Below are positions 1-12,165 of a stretch of 64,000 nucleotides of DNA, piece by piece. The notes under the pieces are model-generated. The model had not been told where the DNA came from, made no database searches, and was given only the letters and a program-made list of their open reading frames with translations. Source of the stretch: Isoetes taiwanensis (lineage: Eukaryota; Streptophyta; Lycopodiopsida; Isoetales; Isoetaceae); the NCBI GenBank assembly GCA_021234155.1, contig JAJEKV010000074.1, positions 2,922,877-2,986,876 on the forward strand, in the 5' to 3' direction. The position numbers were made by a program, and so were the translations under genes. The number at the start of each line of letters is the position of its first letter. Position 1 is the first letter of the stretch.

Positions 1-3000
1 ATATGGGAAATGCTTGATTTCAAAGATAGGCTGCAAGGGTTCCCCATAATTTGTGAAGTGGTGGAGTTTCGAAGAATGGCATGTGGCCAAGCTTAGGGAT
101 CAAATTTTTGCCCCCCTTTTACCCTGTTGTGCTCCAACACTTGTGGCGATCCGAGTGCTTGGAAGGAAGGATTTGTGCATGGAAGTCGATCTGCCATGTT
201 TTCTCATCATAAAAAACAAGCACATAAGTTGCATGCAGAGCCCGCTCAAGCCTATGCAACAACGGCATCCTTCATGCGCCCATAAAAGGTAAGAATCAAA
301 CCATTGATGTGGGTTTTTTGGGTCGGAAACCAAAAGAAAAAGAAAATCTTCATCGTCCATATGGAAATTTTTTCAAGCATCGCCTGGTTCAACTTCAGAC
401 AAAACAGAGAATGAGAGCTCATAATTTCTGGATTTGGACCAGAATAACTTAAGAAGAAAAGTAATCTGCAGAGGCATGGATTTGGAAAGAATAGCAAACA
501 TGGCAGATTTGAGCTGGAAGGAGGGCACATTTGAGCTGGAAAACGAAGAAATCCAAGCTTATTATCCAAAAGAGTTTTTAGCAGGGTTGCCTAACCCCCC
601 CTGCACAAAAGGCTGCAATTCTAGCTATGCCACGTGTCATGCCACATCAGCTATTTTTCATCTCGACCATTAGATTTCTTAATTTTTGTATCGGTTGACC
701 CACGAAAATTAGAAAGTCCTTGAAAATCAGTTCCTTTCTTCTCTGCTGGGTCGTTAACTCCCTCTTGTGTTTATTTTCTGCGGGCACAGTGCGGCGTGCG
801 GCATTCAATGAGGGTGCCATAAGCCGATGTCATATCCATCAGCTAAACTATGTTACGCTTCTTCAACATCACCTTTGGCGGCAACAATCAACTTCGACTC
901 TCGGCCTCCCATTCGGCCCGGAGACATTGGAAATAGGCGCTCAATGTCATGCGATTATAAAGGCATTGCCACCTTCATCCCCTAGAGGCGGATGGATATG
1001 GCTATTCTTGGATAGGGCAGAAGGAAGAAGAATATGGCAAAGGCGGCTTGAGCACCCGGTTGAATCATAAAGGCGAGGGCTTAGCGGTTGCATTCTATAA
1101 TGAGACAAAATTTGGTCTCTGAGGGAAAATATGGCATAAGAACAGGAAATGAAATAGCCCTTTCGTCATGAAGGCACTCAAATCGGTGACAAAGGCTCCA
1201 AACAATTTACAATCAAGAGACTCTGTCCTCTTTAGGGTGTCAATTTTTTTTACGTAGATGCCGTGAATAGAGATGGCGATCAGTGAGGGTATTTTTTGTG
1301 GCGGCGAAATGACTATGGCGGTCGAACATTATCGAGTTAGAAGGTGCGCTTTTTGTGCGAGGGGATTTGGGCTCGGATCTTAGACATGGGTTGGATATTC
1401 CATCAGGATAAAGCATGGCTAAATATAATGTTGTAACTTTGTCTTGGCGGATGCAAGGAAACCGCGAAGTTACGTCCATCTCTTTACTATTTTTTTTCAT
1501 AACCACAGAACAAGCGAGTCAAAATTGAGCAAACATCGAGGTTTTCTTAAATTTTCGTGCTTCTATTTTTAGATTTGTTAAAGCGGCATTGGAAAATGTT
1601 AGCGATCTCTATGAAAAAGATAATGCATTGCATGATCATTTTAAAGAAGTCGGAAAAATTCTGATTGTTGAGAACAACTAATTTCGTTTCATTGGTTTCA
1701 CGCTTTGACTATACACAATATCTTCTTGGGTGTTACTCACCTCGCGGAGTGAGCGAGAGGGAAAGGCTCTGGAATATTTTGCAGGTACAGTTTCTTTGTG
1801 TTAAGCGATTTTGCATAATCAATGTGTTGATCTTTGGATCCATCAAACTAGTTGGAAGTAGCGAGAATGTATCACAAGTGTAACCCTTAATCTGAACCAA
1901 AGTTGAAGAGCGAGGAGGCTACATTTGGAAGTCATGCAAATGGACACGAGCAAGGTTGTGGATAAAAGGGTGATTTGGTGGAAACTTGTCTTGCACCAAA
2001 TTGGTAAGATTATAATGCCTTATATGCTTCAAGTTTGTATGAATTTTCAAGCATGCATTTCTTGCAAAAATTAGCGGTGTTGATTATGCCAATTATCCAT
2101 GTCCCTAAGTTGAATGTCATCGCTTGCATGAGAATGCTACAATTTACGAGAATAGTGCAAACTTATCAAGCTATGGGTTAGAAGCGGTGCAAGTATATAT
2201 GGTGATTTAAATGCATCGCGAGAACATCTTACGTGCAAAATCCAAGCTTTGACGGCAAGAATCGAACAACTTTGCATAAGAGGAAATCATTTCTTTTCGC
2301 ATTTATGAGACAAGCGGTGTCTATTTACCTCTGTTTTGCTCCACATTAACATCAATCGGGCAACCAGCCTTGCAAGAATCCATAGTTGCAGATAGACATA
2401 AGCTAAAATGAGTAGTGACAATGGGAAACCACTTTGATCAATGTAAGGCGCCGTTGCTTTTTGTAACTTTTTCATTATTCATTTTATTCTTAACTTGAAC
2501 ATGAACAACACGATAGATTTTTTTCGTGCAAATATTCTTTATCTTAAATTGCTCCGACTTCTTTGTCTTATTAGATTTCTTTATCTTCCACTTGTGGCAT
2601 TCATTGTTGGAATTTTTCCGTTTTTTATCTTTCTTTTTGCCAATGACAAATATGACATCTTGGATTCCTATGATTTTGAATCATGCGCAGCATGTATACA
2701 CAAAAAACAATTTTCCCTGGAAGGGTAGTATCCATATTATGTTTTATTTCTTTTATCAATTTGCAAGCATGTAGCTGGGTCAAATTTTAGAATCTTAAGG
2801 TGCGGATTGTTGAATGTCCAAGTGGGACCATGTTACCTATTCAGTCCATGCAGTTTCCTTTTGTAGATCTCAAGCGGTTTTTTCTAGCACAGATAAAAGA
2901 ATAGAGTGGCAGCTTATGGGCTACATTGTTTAGTCCTACATGTGCATTTTCTAGCAAACTTACAACTAAAGATCATGGGCACTCAAATTTTTTGTTGCTA

Positions 3001-4551
3001 ATAAGTGAGTTGTTATTACTTTGTATTCATGGAATTTACAATCTCATGTGAACCTAAAACACATGGCCCCACGTCCAACAATAATACCCAAGTAATTATA
3101 TAGAGTCTCCCTCTATGGCCTATAGCTATAGTACAATAACGACTATTAGAATGACAATCATTAAGTCGAGCGACAATTGAGCGACAATTGCCTTTCATTG
3201 GTCTACAACTTTATAATAAGCAACGGCAATAAGTTATAACATGTCTCAATTATTGTTTCCTGATTTGGCTCTTCATTGCATCGCTCTCTTTATGTTATGG
3301 AATCTCCCACATCAAGGGCCAACATATTTTATTACTTAAAAACTCTTGCATGAATCCATGGTGCAAGAACCACCGTGCTATTTATTAGAAAATTCTTTGT
3401 CGGGACCGGCTTGGTGACCATGCCTCCGACATTCACCACCCGGTCTGTTTCTTTTGCAACGCATCGCGGCAACTGGGCGATAGAAATCTGAAAGCCACAA
3501 GCTTTCTGCCAAATCAAAGCCCCATCCGGGCTTTCAAGCATTAGGGTCCGAGCCGCATGCCAAATCAAAGGAATCGACCAAATTCAAATCAGGAATCGAA
3601 GGCTAGAAGTCCCTGCTTGGAATTGAACCTACTTGAATCACCCTTCTTGCGCCAAATCCCCTTACTGGCGCGGCTATGAGTAGTCATCAAAAAAATTCAT
3701 CACGAAAATAGAGCGAGTTAAGCCCGGGTTACCTTCTAATAGGCGGGCATAATAAAGAAAAATAGTGTCCGTGAGTTTGTCGTGAGTATTTTGTCGCATA
3801 CATATTTGCTTTCGTGAGGGGCGTTCGCGCTGGGGCAAGTATGCGTGATGATCGAATAAATGTCGTCGTTAGTAAGCCAATCATGACTTGACCGGACTTC
3901 CGGCCGAAAAGCTTGTTGCTAATGTAGGCCGCCCGGACCTTAGTAATCCCGCCGCCATAGGAGGGGATGGTAAGGTACATTTCAAAGCGCCACCCCGTGA
4001 TCGCGATTCTTTCTATCGAGGGGGGATCAATAAGGTTCATATATTAATACATATTCTCTTAGCATCTTCTGAAAATCAGAATTATTACAATTAAAATTGC
4101 CAAAACAAATCCTTCTACCTAGCCTTCTTCCCAACCCCGTAGTTACGCTGGTTTTTTTTTTTTTTTTTTTTTTTGGGGAATAGAGTATATAATAACCTAT
4201 ATATATTATTATAGAGGGCTGCCTAACACTGATACTTGGGGCCACCTTGGCCTTCTAAACTGCCACGTGGCATATTGGACGGTTGTGATTGGGTGTGTGG
4301 ACGACGTCGGGCATAGAGGATTTTGGAGATGGTGTCGGGGACGAGCCTTGCAATTGCTGGTGAGCGCCTGGCGTTCTCGATGTTGTTGGCGCGTTATTGA
4401 GATTTGAATTGCAGATTGCTTCTGAGAATTTCGGGGTATGGAAGTTAGGGAATCTCGGATTTTGTGAAGAGTAGGGTACCGGGACGGCTATGATGGGTTG
4501 GTTAATTCCTGTGTTTTTTTTTTCCTCTTTTCATTTCTTCGTGTGTGTGAA
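1..4551. other. Stretch without recognised gene, left of KASII (left copy)
   Basis: No protein family could be recognised on either strand. Short open frames of up to about 116 codons (for example 720-1070 plus) are not kept in the other copy, where indels alter them at 28345-28557. The part just before KASII (about 4240-4550) would hold its promoter and 5' UTR; no convincing TATA box was placed. A 23-base T run sits at 4152-4174. Parts near 3400-4020 are locally GC-richer than the matching bases of the right copy. Confidence 0.6.
4152..4174 (+). repeat. Poly-T run (left copy)
   Basis: Twenty-three consecutive T; the matching run in the right copy has thirteen. It is a homopolymer length difference between the two copies, which may be real microsatellite drift or a read error. 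Confidence 0.9.
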
Positions 4552-7500
4552 ATGGCGGCGATGGTGGAGCTCACTGTGCTTCCGGGTATGGCGATTCCGT
4601 TTGGACGAAATAGTTGGCGCTCCTTCATATTGGGCAGATTAATTTTCAGTATCTGCCCATGGCTTTCTGATTTGTTTGTCTTGGCTGCATGCCGGAGCTC
4701 AGAATCGATTTTGTACTTGGCTCCTGGCTGCTTGCATTTCCAGGACTGTTTCTGGCCTATCTACAGAGGAATCAAGAACCTTGCCTTCGGAACCAGGTCG
4801 AAGAAGAAGATCCAGACGTAAGCAGTATCCACAGATTCAAGCAATACCCAGCAGTTCGTGGTCTTATCTTTCCAGGCGAGCTTTCTCAATCTATGGGCAG
4901 TGTGGTTGCCATGTGCGGCTCGAGCCTTTCTGGGTTAGGGTCATGCCTTTCCTTTGAGGCTTGTCCTGAGTATAACAGTTGCAAATGGTCGCCCGCCTTT
5001 CTTCGGGGAAGATATATCATCTCTGAGTTCCAGGCATGTAAGGGCAGGTCGAAGACGTCTCAAAGCTGCAGGGCAGGTAAATTTGCTGTCATGCCGGATC
5101 TGCTTTTGTGTAGTTGTTGGGTTTTATTCATGACACTATAGCAATTGTACCGCACATGCATATTAATTAATGTGAAAGAACCTGCATTGCCGAGGCTTCT
5201 GGGCTTTTGTGGCTGAGATTTGGGTTCGTGTTTCCCTGCTCAATATTGGGTAAAATTTATCTACTTCTTTGCTATGTTGCCAAATATCTTCAACAACCCT
5301 TAAGCATTTTGCATGCAACATTGTAACATTGTCTAGGACAACATGGATGACATGAAGTTATAGTTTGCCCACTCTTAGCATCTTTTTAAAAGTTCTTAGC
5401 ACTCTTAAAATATTGTTTCAAACCTTTTGGAGCTGTTCTTATTCACTAGCTTCATTCTGCTGACCCTGCAGAGGGGTTGCAGCTGTTGCAGTTCAGCCAG
5501 CTAAAGGGATCAACGGAGAAAAAAAAGTTTCCACTAAGCCAAGGAGGGTGGTAATCACAGGGATGGGACTAGTTTGTTGTCTTGGAGATGATCTGATGTA
5601 TTTTCCATTAGTATGTGCTCCTCAAAACTTTAGTTCCTTTTAGCCTTTTATGTTACGGAAATGCTTTCCCATGGGGACCGAAATATCTCGTCTGAAGGCC
5701 CGTTTATAGTAGCTAAATATAGGGCCGACTGTTTTTTTTTTTGTTTGTCAGAGAATTGGCGAAGAGATAAAGTCATCTTCAACTGATGGTTGGGTTGCTC
5801 TTAAGCTTTCAAAGCGTATGGACAAAGTTTATGCTATATTTTGCTTAAAGCAGGCAAAAAAGGCAGTGGTAGATGCAGGAATTGATTCAGAAGTCATGAA
5901 GGAACTGGATAAAACAAAATGTGGCATTCTCATTGGTTCTGCTTTGGGAGGGATGCAGGTATCACCAAAGAAATGCTCCTCAAAATGCTTAGTTGTACCT
6001 TCTCAAAAATGTTCTGTTGAGTTTAACATTCAGCATTTTGCAGGTTTTCAATGATATTATTGAAGCTTTGAGGGTCTCCCCACAGGAAAATGAACCTTTT
6101 GCGTTCCGTTTTGCAGCAACGAATATGGGTTCTGCCATGCTAACAATGGACTTAGTGAGCATGCTACTAGTGTTAAAGGCCTATGCATAACAAAGCTGTA
6201 TAAAGTTTGACTTGAACTATTTGGCAGGGTTGGATGGGACCCTAATTACTCAATATCAACAGCATGTGCAACTAACCTTCGGCATGCAATTTAGCAACTT
6301 CTGCAATTTGGCAGGGGTTGGATGGGACCTAATTACTCAATACGAGGAGAAGCCGTAAGTTCGGGTCTTGAATAGACATGTGAGTTTCTTGATAGAATTT
6401 TTCATATTATCTGTTTCGTTTTGCACAGGACATCATGTTGTCAGGTGGATCTGATGTTGCGATTATTCCGATAGGTAAGAATGGTATTTCTATTTTTGTT
6501 TGTCTTATTTGGCTTGGCATTTTAGCTTGTTCAGCTTTTATCTAGCCTGAAATATCAGTGTCCTACCATTTACATTTAAAGCTTTTGCAGGCTTAGGAGG
6601 ATTTGTAGCATGCAGAGCTCTTTCTCCAAAGGAATGATGACCCCATAAAGGCTTCCGGCCTTGGGATCAGGTAGTGCTACTATCTGGCATATTGAATATC
6701 TCAGGACAGGGACATGGTTCATGGTCTAACAATTTGCTGATTATGTATAACAGGACAGAGATGGTTTGTGATGGGAGAAGGAGCTGGTGTTCTCCTTTTG
6801 GTAGAATTAGAACATGCTAAGGTAGATAGGGAAACAATCATTGTGTTTGAGATGTAAATCTATGGTTTGATAACCTTTCATTCCGGGTTGTTGCAGCGAA
6901 GAGGGGACAAATCTATGCTGAATTTCTTGGGGGTAGTGTCACCTGTGATGCATACCATATGACAGAACCTCATCGGATGGTGAAATATCATTGTTATTAT
7001 GCCCCTTACATCCAAATCTTGCTTGCTTCTCTTACCTTTTGTTATACTACGTGCAGGAAGGGGGTTTCACTTTGCATAGAAAAAGCGATAGCGTAGTCAG
7101 AATAAAGCGCCAAGAAGTTAATTATGTTAATGCGCATGCAACATCTACGAGCTGGTGATATTCAGGAGTACAAAGCAATAATGAAAAGCTTTGGTCACAA
7201 TCCGAGGTAGAGTTATAATTCAAAGCTGAGATAAAATTTGGTTAAAACAAAGGGATTAATGTCCTGTTTCCAAATCTACAGTTAAAATGAACTCCACACG
7301 CGAAGGTCCTGGAAGGGATATGCATTTTTTTTGTTAGGGAGGTTGCAATCAATCCGGAATTGCATGCTATGTACTGAGTCTTTCATTGTATGCAGGCAAT
7401 CAGAACTGGTTACATAGATTTAGAGTTTATGTGCAGGCAACTACGTTGCTGCACACCTAATAAATGACATGCTGTTATCAGGATATGAGTGTTGTCGTTG

Positions 7501-7596
7501 CTGGGAATAAACAAGAACTTGACATTAGAGTTGGAACATCAAATTCCTTTTGGCTTTGGTGGACATAGTTCTTGCGTTGTCCTTGCACCATATCGG
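4552..7596 (+). pseudogene. KASII/FAB1: Plastid 3-oxoacyl-ACP synthase II (KASII) gene, left copy, broken
   Basis: KASII condenses malonyl-ACP with palmitoyl-ACP in the plastid stroma to start C18 chains. Exons with GT-AG borders: 4552-5076 (start in AAATGGCGGCG, transit-peptide part), 5471-5610 (RRVVITGMGLV), 5752-5958 (DGWVALKLSKRMDK; VMKELDKTKCGILIGSALGG), 6044-6154 (VFNDIIEAL, TNMGSAMLTMDL), 6228-6354 (GPNYSISTACAT with the active-site Cys), 6429-6474 (DIMLSGGSDVAIIPI), 6591-6670 (GLGGFVACRALS), 6754-6831 (GEGAGVLLLVELEHAK), 6897-6979 (CDAYHMTEPH), 7057-7206 (VNYVNAHATST with a catalytic His), 7282 to about 7360, a piece after the AG at 7396, and 7482-7596 (NSFGFGGHSS). FPTRI.GEIKS and DPDVF spacing fit KASII better than KASI. 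Indels break the frame many times. The roughly 25 residues between DPDVF and RI.GE are absent, exon 5 holds a duplicated block, and the GHLLGAAG region is hardly readable. A functional gene hidden by sequence errors is possible but would not explain the shared losses. Confidence 0.85.
6221..6345 (+). repeat. Duplicated acceptor plus exon block in KASII (left copy)
   Basis: The intron end TTGGCAG and the following exon start coding GWMGPNYSI occur twice, starting at 6221 and 6308, 87 bases apart. The first occurrence continues into the active-site cysteine segment, the second jumps directly to the bases coding RGEA. The same arrangement is present in the right copy at 33755 and 33841. Confidence 0.85.
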
Positions 7597-10236
7597 GTTG
7601 AATCATCCTTCAGAGGTCTTATGGAGAAGCTTTCCAAGATGCCCACGTTTTACATTTACTCACGGATGCTTCAAATATATGAAGTATTGCATGATACACA
7701 TATGTTTGAAGACTATTTCCATGTACAATATTATCCTTGACTCGTGACTTAGCGAGTTAATTATGAGGGTTGAGCCATGAATTGTGAAGCTACAACTCCA
7801 ATGTGTACCTATGCATAATACAAATGGATGAAATAAATGCTTCATGTGATGCATGATATATCTGTGTAAAAACACTTGTGTGCTTTGATCCCATAAGATA
7901 ATCCATGTCTTGCATTTTAAACGTGGGTTGGGCATTCAAGGTAAACAGAACATGGCAAGCTAGGCTAATAGGGTAGATACAATTTAACAACCAAACATGT
8001 TTGAAAAAATTTATTCTCATATTTGAAATAAAATGTTACGAGGCCTTGCCAGAAGCATAAAAGTTGTCGACGAATAATATTAAGAAGGTACAAACTTTAT
8101 CAACCTTAAAATGCCTAGAATATTAAGAAGGTTAACAAACTTTATCAAGCTAGACTTAAAAAGAAGAGCCATGTTTTAGTAATCCAATGTATGGATTACC
8201 AAGTTACCACATTTGACCAATATCACATGCACAAAAACAGTAATGTGTCATACGGAGGGTTGCCCTCAGGTGGCGGAAGTGTGTTTTTCATGTTTCTTGT
8301 TGTCCTTCCATTTTCATGGTTATTGTTAGATCATTTAGTATTATGGGGGGCCAAGAAGGCGGTCCCTTGCAAGGACACGAAAGACACAGGACAAACACAA
8401 ATAAATACCTTGACAAAGATTGATCTCCATTACAAATTTGGCAATATAGTACCTCCGGGAGGTTTACCCATAACGCCCATCATACCACCCGTCTCTTCAT
8501 AAAGGCACTACTGGCGAAAAAAGCCCGATTTGCCTACGCTCCGATACAGCCATGAGTTTTAAATGATTATGTTGTTAACCACCAAAGCTTGAGTCCATTC
8601 CATATTTTCGAATTACTTTACTATTTAGCATCACCATTCCTTCTTAGATGGTAGAACCTAGGTTTAGCCAATGACCTAGGGTGACCTAGGTTTTAAAAGC
8701 ACTATTTTGGTAATTTCATGCCCGAGAGGTTAACACATAGTAATGAATCCTTATAAAAAGAACCTAATGCTTTGTAACATATGTTGGAAATGTTATTTTC
8801 CGCCAAAAGAACAAGTAAGATCCAACAAAACATATGCGAGTTAGAGTTACCTTATCGTAGCTCAAAACTATATTTTCTTTTCTTCTTTCTACACAAACAT
8901 ATTATTTATGCGCTTGAGATATGTGAATATGGACCATCGCAGATGATGAACAACAACATCCTAAACATATGGACCACTTTAGTTTTAGTTATAAGTTGCC
9001 AAAGAAATTAGAAGTGCAAGTTAACGCTAAGAATTTTCAATCCATCATCGGGAAACAGTATTCTTGTTTCTATGAAAATAGAACCGAAAAAAAGTGGGCG
9101 GGGAAAGATAAAAGAGAAGAAATGTAGTACATTGTTAGGACTATAAGCGCTACAACAAAAGAGTGCACCCAGTCCCTGGAACCACAAAAACTTTAGAGGT
9201 TCATGTAAATGAAAGCAATATTTTCATATATATTCCTACAAAGAAAATACATTTCATAGCCATAGTTCCAAGAACCTTTCTTCTCAAGTAGGTTGCCAAA
9301 GCATGCTAATATAAAGATCTAGTGTAGTTTACTTAGACATAGGAGAAACATCAGCAATAAGCCCATATCATTACGGTTCCATGTGGGTGAAAATGCTGGC
9401 TTTTATCTTTAAGAACATCACATTTATTCTTCTGTAACATTTATTCTTCTTTAATTTGAGCGTTTCTTTTGGGATAAACATATCACATTAGGACTCACAT
9501 TATGATTTGCTAAACTAAGTCATAATTAAGAAGCAAAACCAACCCCGTATGGTTCAAAGCCGATTAGCAAATGGGGCACCAAGGAAAAGGAAAAGAAGAG
9601 CCCTGAGTCCACCAAGTCGTCTTTGAGAAATTGAAAGGACTTAATTGTGCCCATGAGTAAAGTGGACCTTCCTTTAACCTTGCAAGTTCATTTGCCTAGA
9701 GAAAAGCAATCAAACCATTAGGGAATGATAAGCTGCGGGAGGAACAATTTTTCTTATACATAATAAGCTGAATTATGCCATGAGGGTTCGATCATGGGTA
9801 CTCCGTGTCCATGTCGGGCTTCGGGGAATCATCGCGAGCTTTTGCCATATCACGGATGCTTGGATCCTCTAACTCCATTTAGAGGCCCGGATTGAAAAGA
9901 GGTATTAATAGTGCCCTCTGTTATCTATTCTCTTCAAGTTTCAAAAGTTGGATAGTGACCCAATGATAACCAATGATATTTTTCAGCCCTAATTACCTCC
10001 TAACACAAAGGGCCCGGATCTTGTTGCTACTAAGCAATAAGAGAGCTCCAATTTCTACATTGGATATAGTCGATGGAACCGTGCATCACGGTCTTGCAGA
10101 CAGATGCAAGTACGAGGAGCGAAGATGCATATATAAACAAGGTCCAAAACATCACCTATAAATTGCAGTTTGCCAACTGACCTGTAGCTATACCACATCT
10201 TTTCTCATAGGCCAGTTGGTCTCCGTGGACGATAAA

Positions 10237-10266
10237 ATCATATTCTATTCTATTCTATTCTATTCT
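10237..10266 (+). repeat. TATTC pentanucleotide microsatellite (left copy)
   Basis: Six consecutive units of TATTC or its register variant. In the right copy (37787-37814) the run is interrupted by ACGG, so the array is intact only here. Confidence 0.85.
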
Positions 10267-11959
10267 ACCCGCGATTCCGGCTGTTCTACCTACCATTCTT
10301 CTTGATTTCACCCAATGAATCATTTTACCTTGCATTCCGTTGCAAGAATGACTTCTTTGCAAATTCGGGACGTCGCAGTGCCTCTGCTTGTCGGCCTTTG
10401 CTAACATCGAGGAATTTCGTGGCAATCATTCTATCTTGAAACCTATTAGAATTGAGAGTTGAGGTGTTAGGGCTTTACCAACACGTCGAGCCTTTATAGT
10501 CGTAGACCAAATTGATGGCATCCTATCCGACTAGTAAAATTGCCCAGCGTTGCTGGTGGGCATAAGTTAAGAACGTGTAAATGATGTTCTAGAGAATGAT
10601 GAAATGCCCTAATGGTTGGCTTTTTAATCAATAAGAATCTCTACACTTACCAAGGATCTTTTTTTTTCTTCACTCTTTAATCCCTCCATGTTGAAGAAAA
10701 GTATCCTCATAATTTTGTGACCTTATGAAGTTATTGAATTTAGTCCACATATATGATGAAAAAGTATCATGATAAATCCACACATAGCATTAATATACTT
10801 TAAGGGTACATAATATAAAGTATTGTCTCATTGGTTTTCAATTGTTGCATAGCTTCTAGTATCATCTTATTTCTTGTGAGTTGGATGTATTCCATTTTGT
10901 CATTAATAATATATTTGTGAATAGGTAATGGAACCCTATCATTGGCTGTCAAGGTTTGTCAATTGTTACATATGGCAACATAAGGATCTTTCTTTCTTTA
11001 GTTACAATGCATGAGCTAGAAACTTATAAATAATATGCGTGAGAGTACTTGTAATTATTTGTTGTTTCCAAACAATGATCTCCAAGCTCAAATCATGAAA
11101 ATGATCATGAACATCTTGAAAGTATATAGCATTACCATGAGTAAGAATCAAAGGCATCAAATTACATCAAACAATTTGATGAACATACACATCCTACACT
11201 TATTTGTGGCAAAAACATGCATTCAATCAAATACGGATGCAAAAGGAGACATAGCTGAGGAAGAGAGACATTGAGACGCAACATGTCTAAATCAACCTAT
11301 GATAGTCACATAAGGTCATAAACGGTACAATTGCCTATATTTTGTGACTATATGATTGCACAAAACCATGCACCATGAATGCCAGAATTGCTACGTGGTC
11401 ATAAAATATTATTATCATCACTTCTGGAATGGTCATTTGGACATTCATGCCTTGGATACGCAGAACGTCAACACGGATTCATGTAGCCAGTTCATGTAGC
11501 AGTGCAGTAAAGTGCTTTGCATCCTAAAATGACTCTTCTCCTCTGGATCAAACTTCTAATGAATATTAAGAAAAAACGTAAAGAACAGAATTTAAAAAGC
11601 AAAACTTGTATATCATCGGTACTTGCATAAGTTGTGCCCCACTGATATAGCTTTTATACTGACATCAAAGTTCTTTAATATGATGAGCCGATCCGTTGCC
11701 CCAACTCTATACTGGCTACAATCATCTCAAAAAAACATTTGATTCATAAAAGCACAATAATACAAACCTAGGATTTCTAGTGCATAAACTGTTGTAGGCT
11801 AATCTCCCTGGACATTGTAATCTAAAAAACTTAGTGGATCCACAAAATATCTTCACTACTTATTTGCCCCAAATAGTGCAATGCATAATCCAAGACACAC
11901 ACAAAAGAAGAATCATAGGGAATTGCATAAAAGAAGTCCCACGCGCTTATAAGAATCTG

Positions 11960-12165
11960 AAAACTTTGTGCTGCCTAACCCACAAAGTATAGTGCCATCG
12001 CCTATTTGTTGTAGGCTATCTTTTCTCGTTGGATCTCCCGATTGTAGAGCAGAATCTAAAAACTTAGTGCTTTAACCTCAAAGTAGGTCTTGCTTCTGGC
12101 CTAAGTGCCATCATTGTTGTTGTAGGCTGTCTTTTCTGTTGGATCTCCTGATTGTACACATGAAA
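11960..12165 (+). repeat. Tandem repeat, about 112-base unit (left copy)
   Basis: The block GTTGTAGGCTATCTTTTC, followed by GTTGGATCTCC and GATTGTA, occurs near 12009 and again near 12120. Each is preceded by a run resembling CTTAGTGC, AACC and CAAAGTA and then GTGCCATC. A third, partial unit starts at about 11793 (GTTGTAGGCTAATCTCCC). The array is also present in the right copy around 39480-39660. Confidence 0.7.

Noticed and set aside
4552-7596. KASI as the identity of the condensing enzyme
   Set aside because: DGWVA.KLSKRMDK, VMKELDK.KCG and VFNDIIEAL follow the KASII pattern; KASI proteins differ in these segments.
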